A DNA stretch of 64,000 nucleotides from Chloroflexota bacterium (GTDB lineage Bacteria; Chloroflexota; Anaerolineae; Aggregatilineales; UBA2796). The position numbers were made by a program, and so were the translations under genes. Location of the stretch: assembly GCA_021325095.1 (NCBI GenBank), contig JAJPHV010000017.1, positions 1 through 64,000 of the forward strand, in the 5' to 3' direction. Below the pieces are notes generated by a model that searched no databases, was not told the origin of the DNA, and worked only from the letters and a program-made list of their open reading frames with translations. Shown here in pieces: positions 62,933-64,000 of the stretch. Position 1 is the first letter of the stretch, and each line of letters begins with the position of its first letter.

Positions 62933-62987
62933 ATTGTGTACCAATCGGCGGAGGCTGTCAAAGGGGAATTTGACACAATGTTTGACA
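62933..62987. promoter_or_regulatory. Promoter and TTTGACA repeats before the cystathionine gamma-synthase gene
   Basis: On the minus strand TTGACA (62961-62956) and CACAAT (62938-62933) are 17 bases apart. The -35 is one arm of TGTCAAA-6-TTTGACA (62956-62975), a perfect inverted repeat, and a third TTTGACA follows at 62981-62987. Repeated half-sites around a promoter are typical of repressor binding. Confidence 0.5.
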
Positions 62988-63057
62988 CACTGTTTTTGTC
63001 GACTTTTCAGCGCTCCTTGCCTGACGATCTCTGACCTGGCAGGCCAGACGTGTTACA

Positions 63058-63999
63058 ATGAAACCCATGATAACGCCGAATGCCGACAGCACTTCACTTC
63101 AAGCCCAGGAACAAGCCGTGCGCCCTGGCCCGATCCTGGCGGTGATTCCAGCCTTCGATGAGGATCGGTTCATCGGGAGCGTCGTGCTGAAAACGCGCCG
63201 CTTTGTGGATCAAGTCATCGTGGTGGACGATGGTTCCAGCGACGAAACTGCTGCGCTGGCCGAGGCAGCAGGTGCAACGGTCATCCGCCAACCGCGCAAC
63301 CTGGGTAAAGCGGCGGCGCTTAACGCCGGGTTCAGCGCGGCGCGCGAACTTGAAGCGCTGGCCGTTGTGCTGCTGGACGGTGACGGCCAGCACAATCCAT
63401 CCGACATCCCGGCGCTGCTCAAGCCGATCCTGGACGGCACAGCCGACATCGTGGTCGGCTCGCGCTTCATTGGGGTCGCCAGCAACGCCCCCCAGTGGCG
63501 TGTGGTCGGGCAGCACGCGCTGACGCTTGCCACCAATATCGCGTCGGGCGTGGCCCTGACCGACTCGCAGAACGGCTTCCGCGCCCTGTCCCGCCGCGCC
63601 ATCCAGCATTTCACTTTCAAGACGCGCGGCTTTTCGGTTGAGTCGGAAATGCAGTTTCTGATCAAGGAACACAGGCTGATGGTGTGCGAAGTGCCCATCG
63701 CCGTGAACTACGACGAAAAGGCCAAGCGCAACCCTGTCACGCATGGCCTTCAGGTGTTGAACGGCATTCTGCGCATGGTCGGGCAGAACCGCCCGCTGTT
63801 CTTCTTCGGCGTGCCCGGAATGCTGATGGTGGCTGGCGGGCTGCTATGGATGATCCTGGTCGTGGATCGCTTCAACACCTACGGGCGGCTGGCCGTCGGC
63901 AATGCGCTGCTGGCGGTGCTGCTGATCATCATCGGTGTGCTGTCGCTGTTCACGGCGGTGATCCTACACACCATCCGTGCCTACATGACCGCGCGCTAA
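63058..63999 (+). CDS. GT2 glycosyltransferase, polyprenyl-phosphate sugar synthase-like
   Basis: The 313-residue protein has a GT-A domain: VIPAFDEDRFIGSVVLKT, VVDDGSSDET (nucleotide binding), PRNLGKAAALNAGFSA, LDGDGQHNPSDIPALL with the DxD-like metal site, GSRFIGV and DSQNGFRALSRRAIQH. Two membrane helices follow (GVPGMLMVAGGLLWMILVV and LLAVLLIIIGVLSLFTAVIL). The plan is that of enzymes making polyprenyl-phosphate-linked sugars, the donors of GT-C enzymes such as those at 9430 and 14961. A TACAAT element (63054-63059) overlaps the first ATG, so the true start may be the second ATG at 63067 on a leaderless message. The frame ends one base before the window edge. Confidence 0.85.
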   Translation: MKPMITPNADSTSLQAQEQAVRPGPILAVIPAFDEDRFIGSVVLKTRRFVDQVIVVDDGSSDETAALAEAAGATVIRQPRNLGKAAALNAGFSAARELEALAVVLLDGDGQHNPSDIPALLKPILDGTADIVVGSRFIGVASNAPQWRVVGQHALTLATNIASGVALTDSQNGFRALSRRAIQHFTFKTRGFSVESEMQFLIKEHRLMVCEVPIAVNYDEKAKRNPVTHGLQVLNGILRMVGQNRPLFFFGVPGMLMVAGGLLWMILVVDRFNTYGRLAVGNALLAVLLIIIGVLSLFTAVILHTIRAYMTAR

Positions 64000-64000
64000 C

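Overview
The window reads as chromosomal DNA of a high-GC bacterium, most likely a Chloroflexota (Anaerolineae-like) organism. This rests on the combination of genes and is an inference: an ATPase with a BTAD domain, a Ser/Thr kinase with a long Thr/Pro-rich wall linker, a lipoprotein cytochrome c with the same linker type, a DUF1501/DUF1800 pair, MenA, two GH94 phosphorylases, a plant-like cystathionine gamma-synthase, and a C-rich palindromic repeat present in six copies. No rRNA, tRNA, CRISPR array, prophage or intact insertion sequence was seen.

Layout. 1-2.3 kb is a decayed zone: a 5'-damaged asparaginase-family gene, a GH43 tail and a SnoaL-like gene. 2.3-7.2 kb holds two GH94 disaccharide phosphorylases read leftward from one promoter, with a perfect LacI-type palindrome just downstream of it. 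7.2-18.7 kb has a YdcF protein, a transposase remnant, a zinc alcohol dehydrogenase, two large GT-C-like membrane proteins, a LysM/C39-like secreted protein, a lone receiver domain, an ATPase-BTAD regulator and a Dam-type methylase. 18.7-28.4 kb has the sensor kinase, ThiD, DUF1501/DUF1800 proteins, a small unknown protein and a UGT-type glycosyltransferase. 28.4-30.7 kb is a more AT-rich restriction-modification island whose endonuclease gene is frameshifted. 30.7-34.4 kb has small membrane proteins and an SRPBCC protein. 34.5-38 kb is the pyruvate dehydrogenase E1alpha-E1beta-E2 operon. 38-40.5 kb has a transposase remnant and a Wzz-like pair of chain-length proteins. 40.7-45.5 kb has two related receiver-GAF signalling proteins, MenA and a zinc-ribbon FHA protein. 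46-47.6 kb is a drug-efflux-type MFS transporter behind a long leader. 47.7-54.1 kb is a BMP-type nucleoside ABC importer divergent from a nucleoside hydrolase. 54.2-60.5 kb has a SIMPL protein, a very large cyclase-like/AAA/TPR regulator, two unknown proteins and a cytochrome c. 60.7-62.9 kb joins homoserine kinase to a plant-like cystathionine gamma-synthase, and the window closes with a GT2 glycosyltransferase.

How it works together. The metabolic picture is a heterotroph that phosphorolyses cello- or chito-oligosaccharides, oxidises pyruvate through a dehydrogenase complex, respires with menaquinone and cytochrome c, and salvages nucleosides. Methionine may be made from O-phosphohomoserine. 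Several signalling proteins are built from recognisable domains that have lost catalytic residues (cyclase metal ligands, a phospho-accepting histidine, a P-loop). These degenerate sensors, the repeat inserted in frame into a membrane protein, and the kinase-GAF pair are the most unusual items. I found no clearly new multi-gene system.
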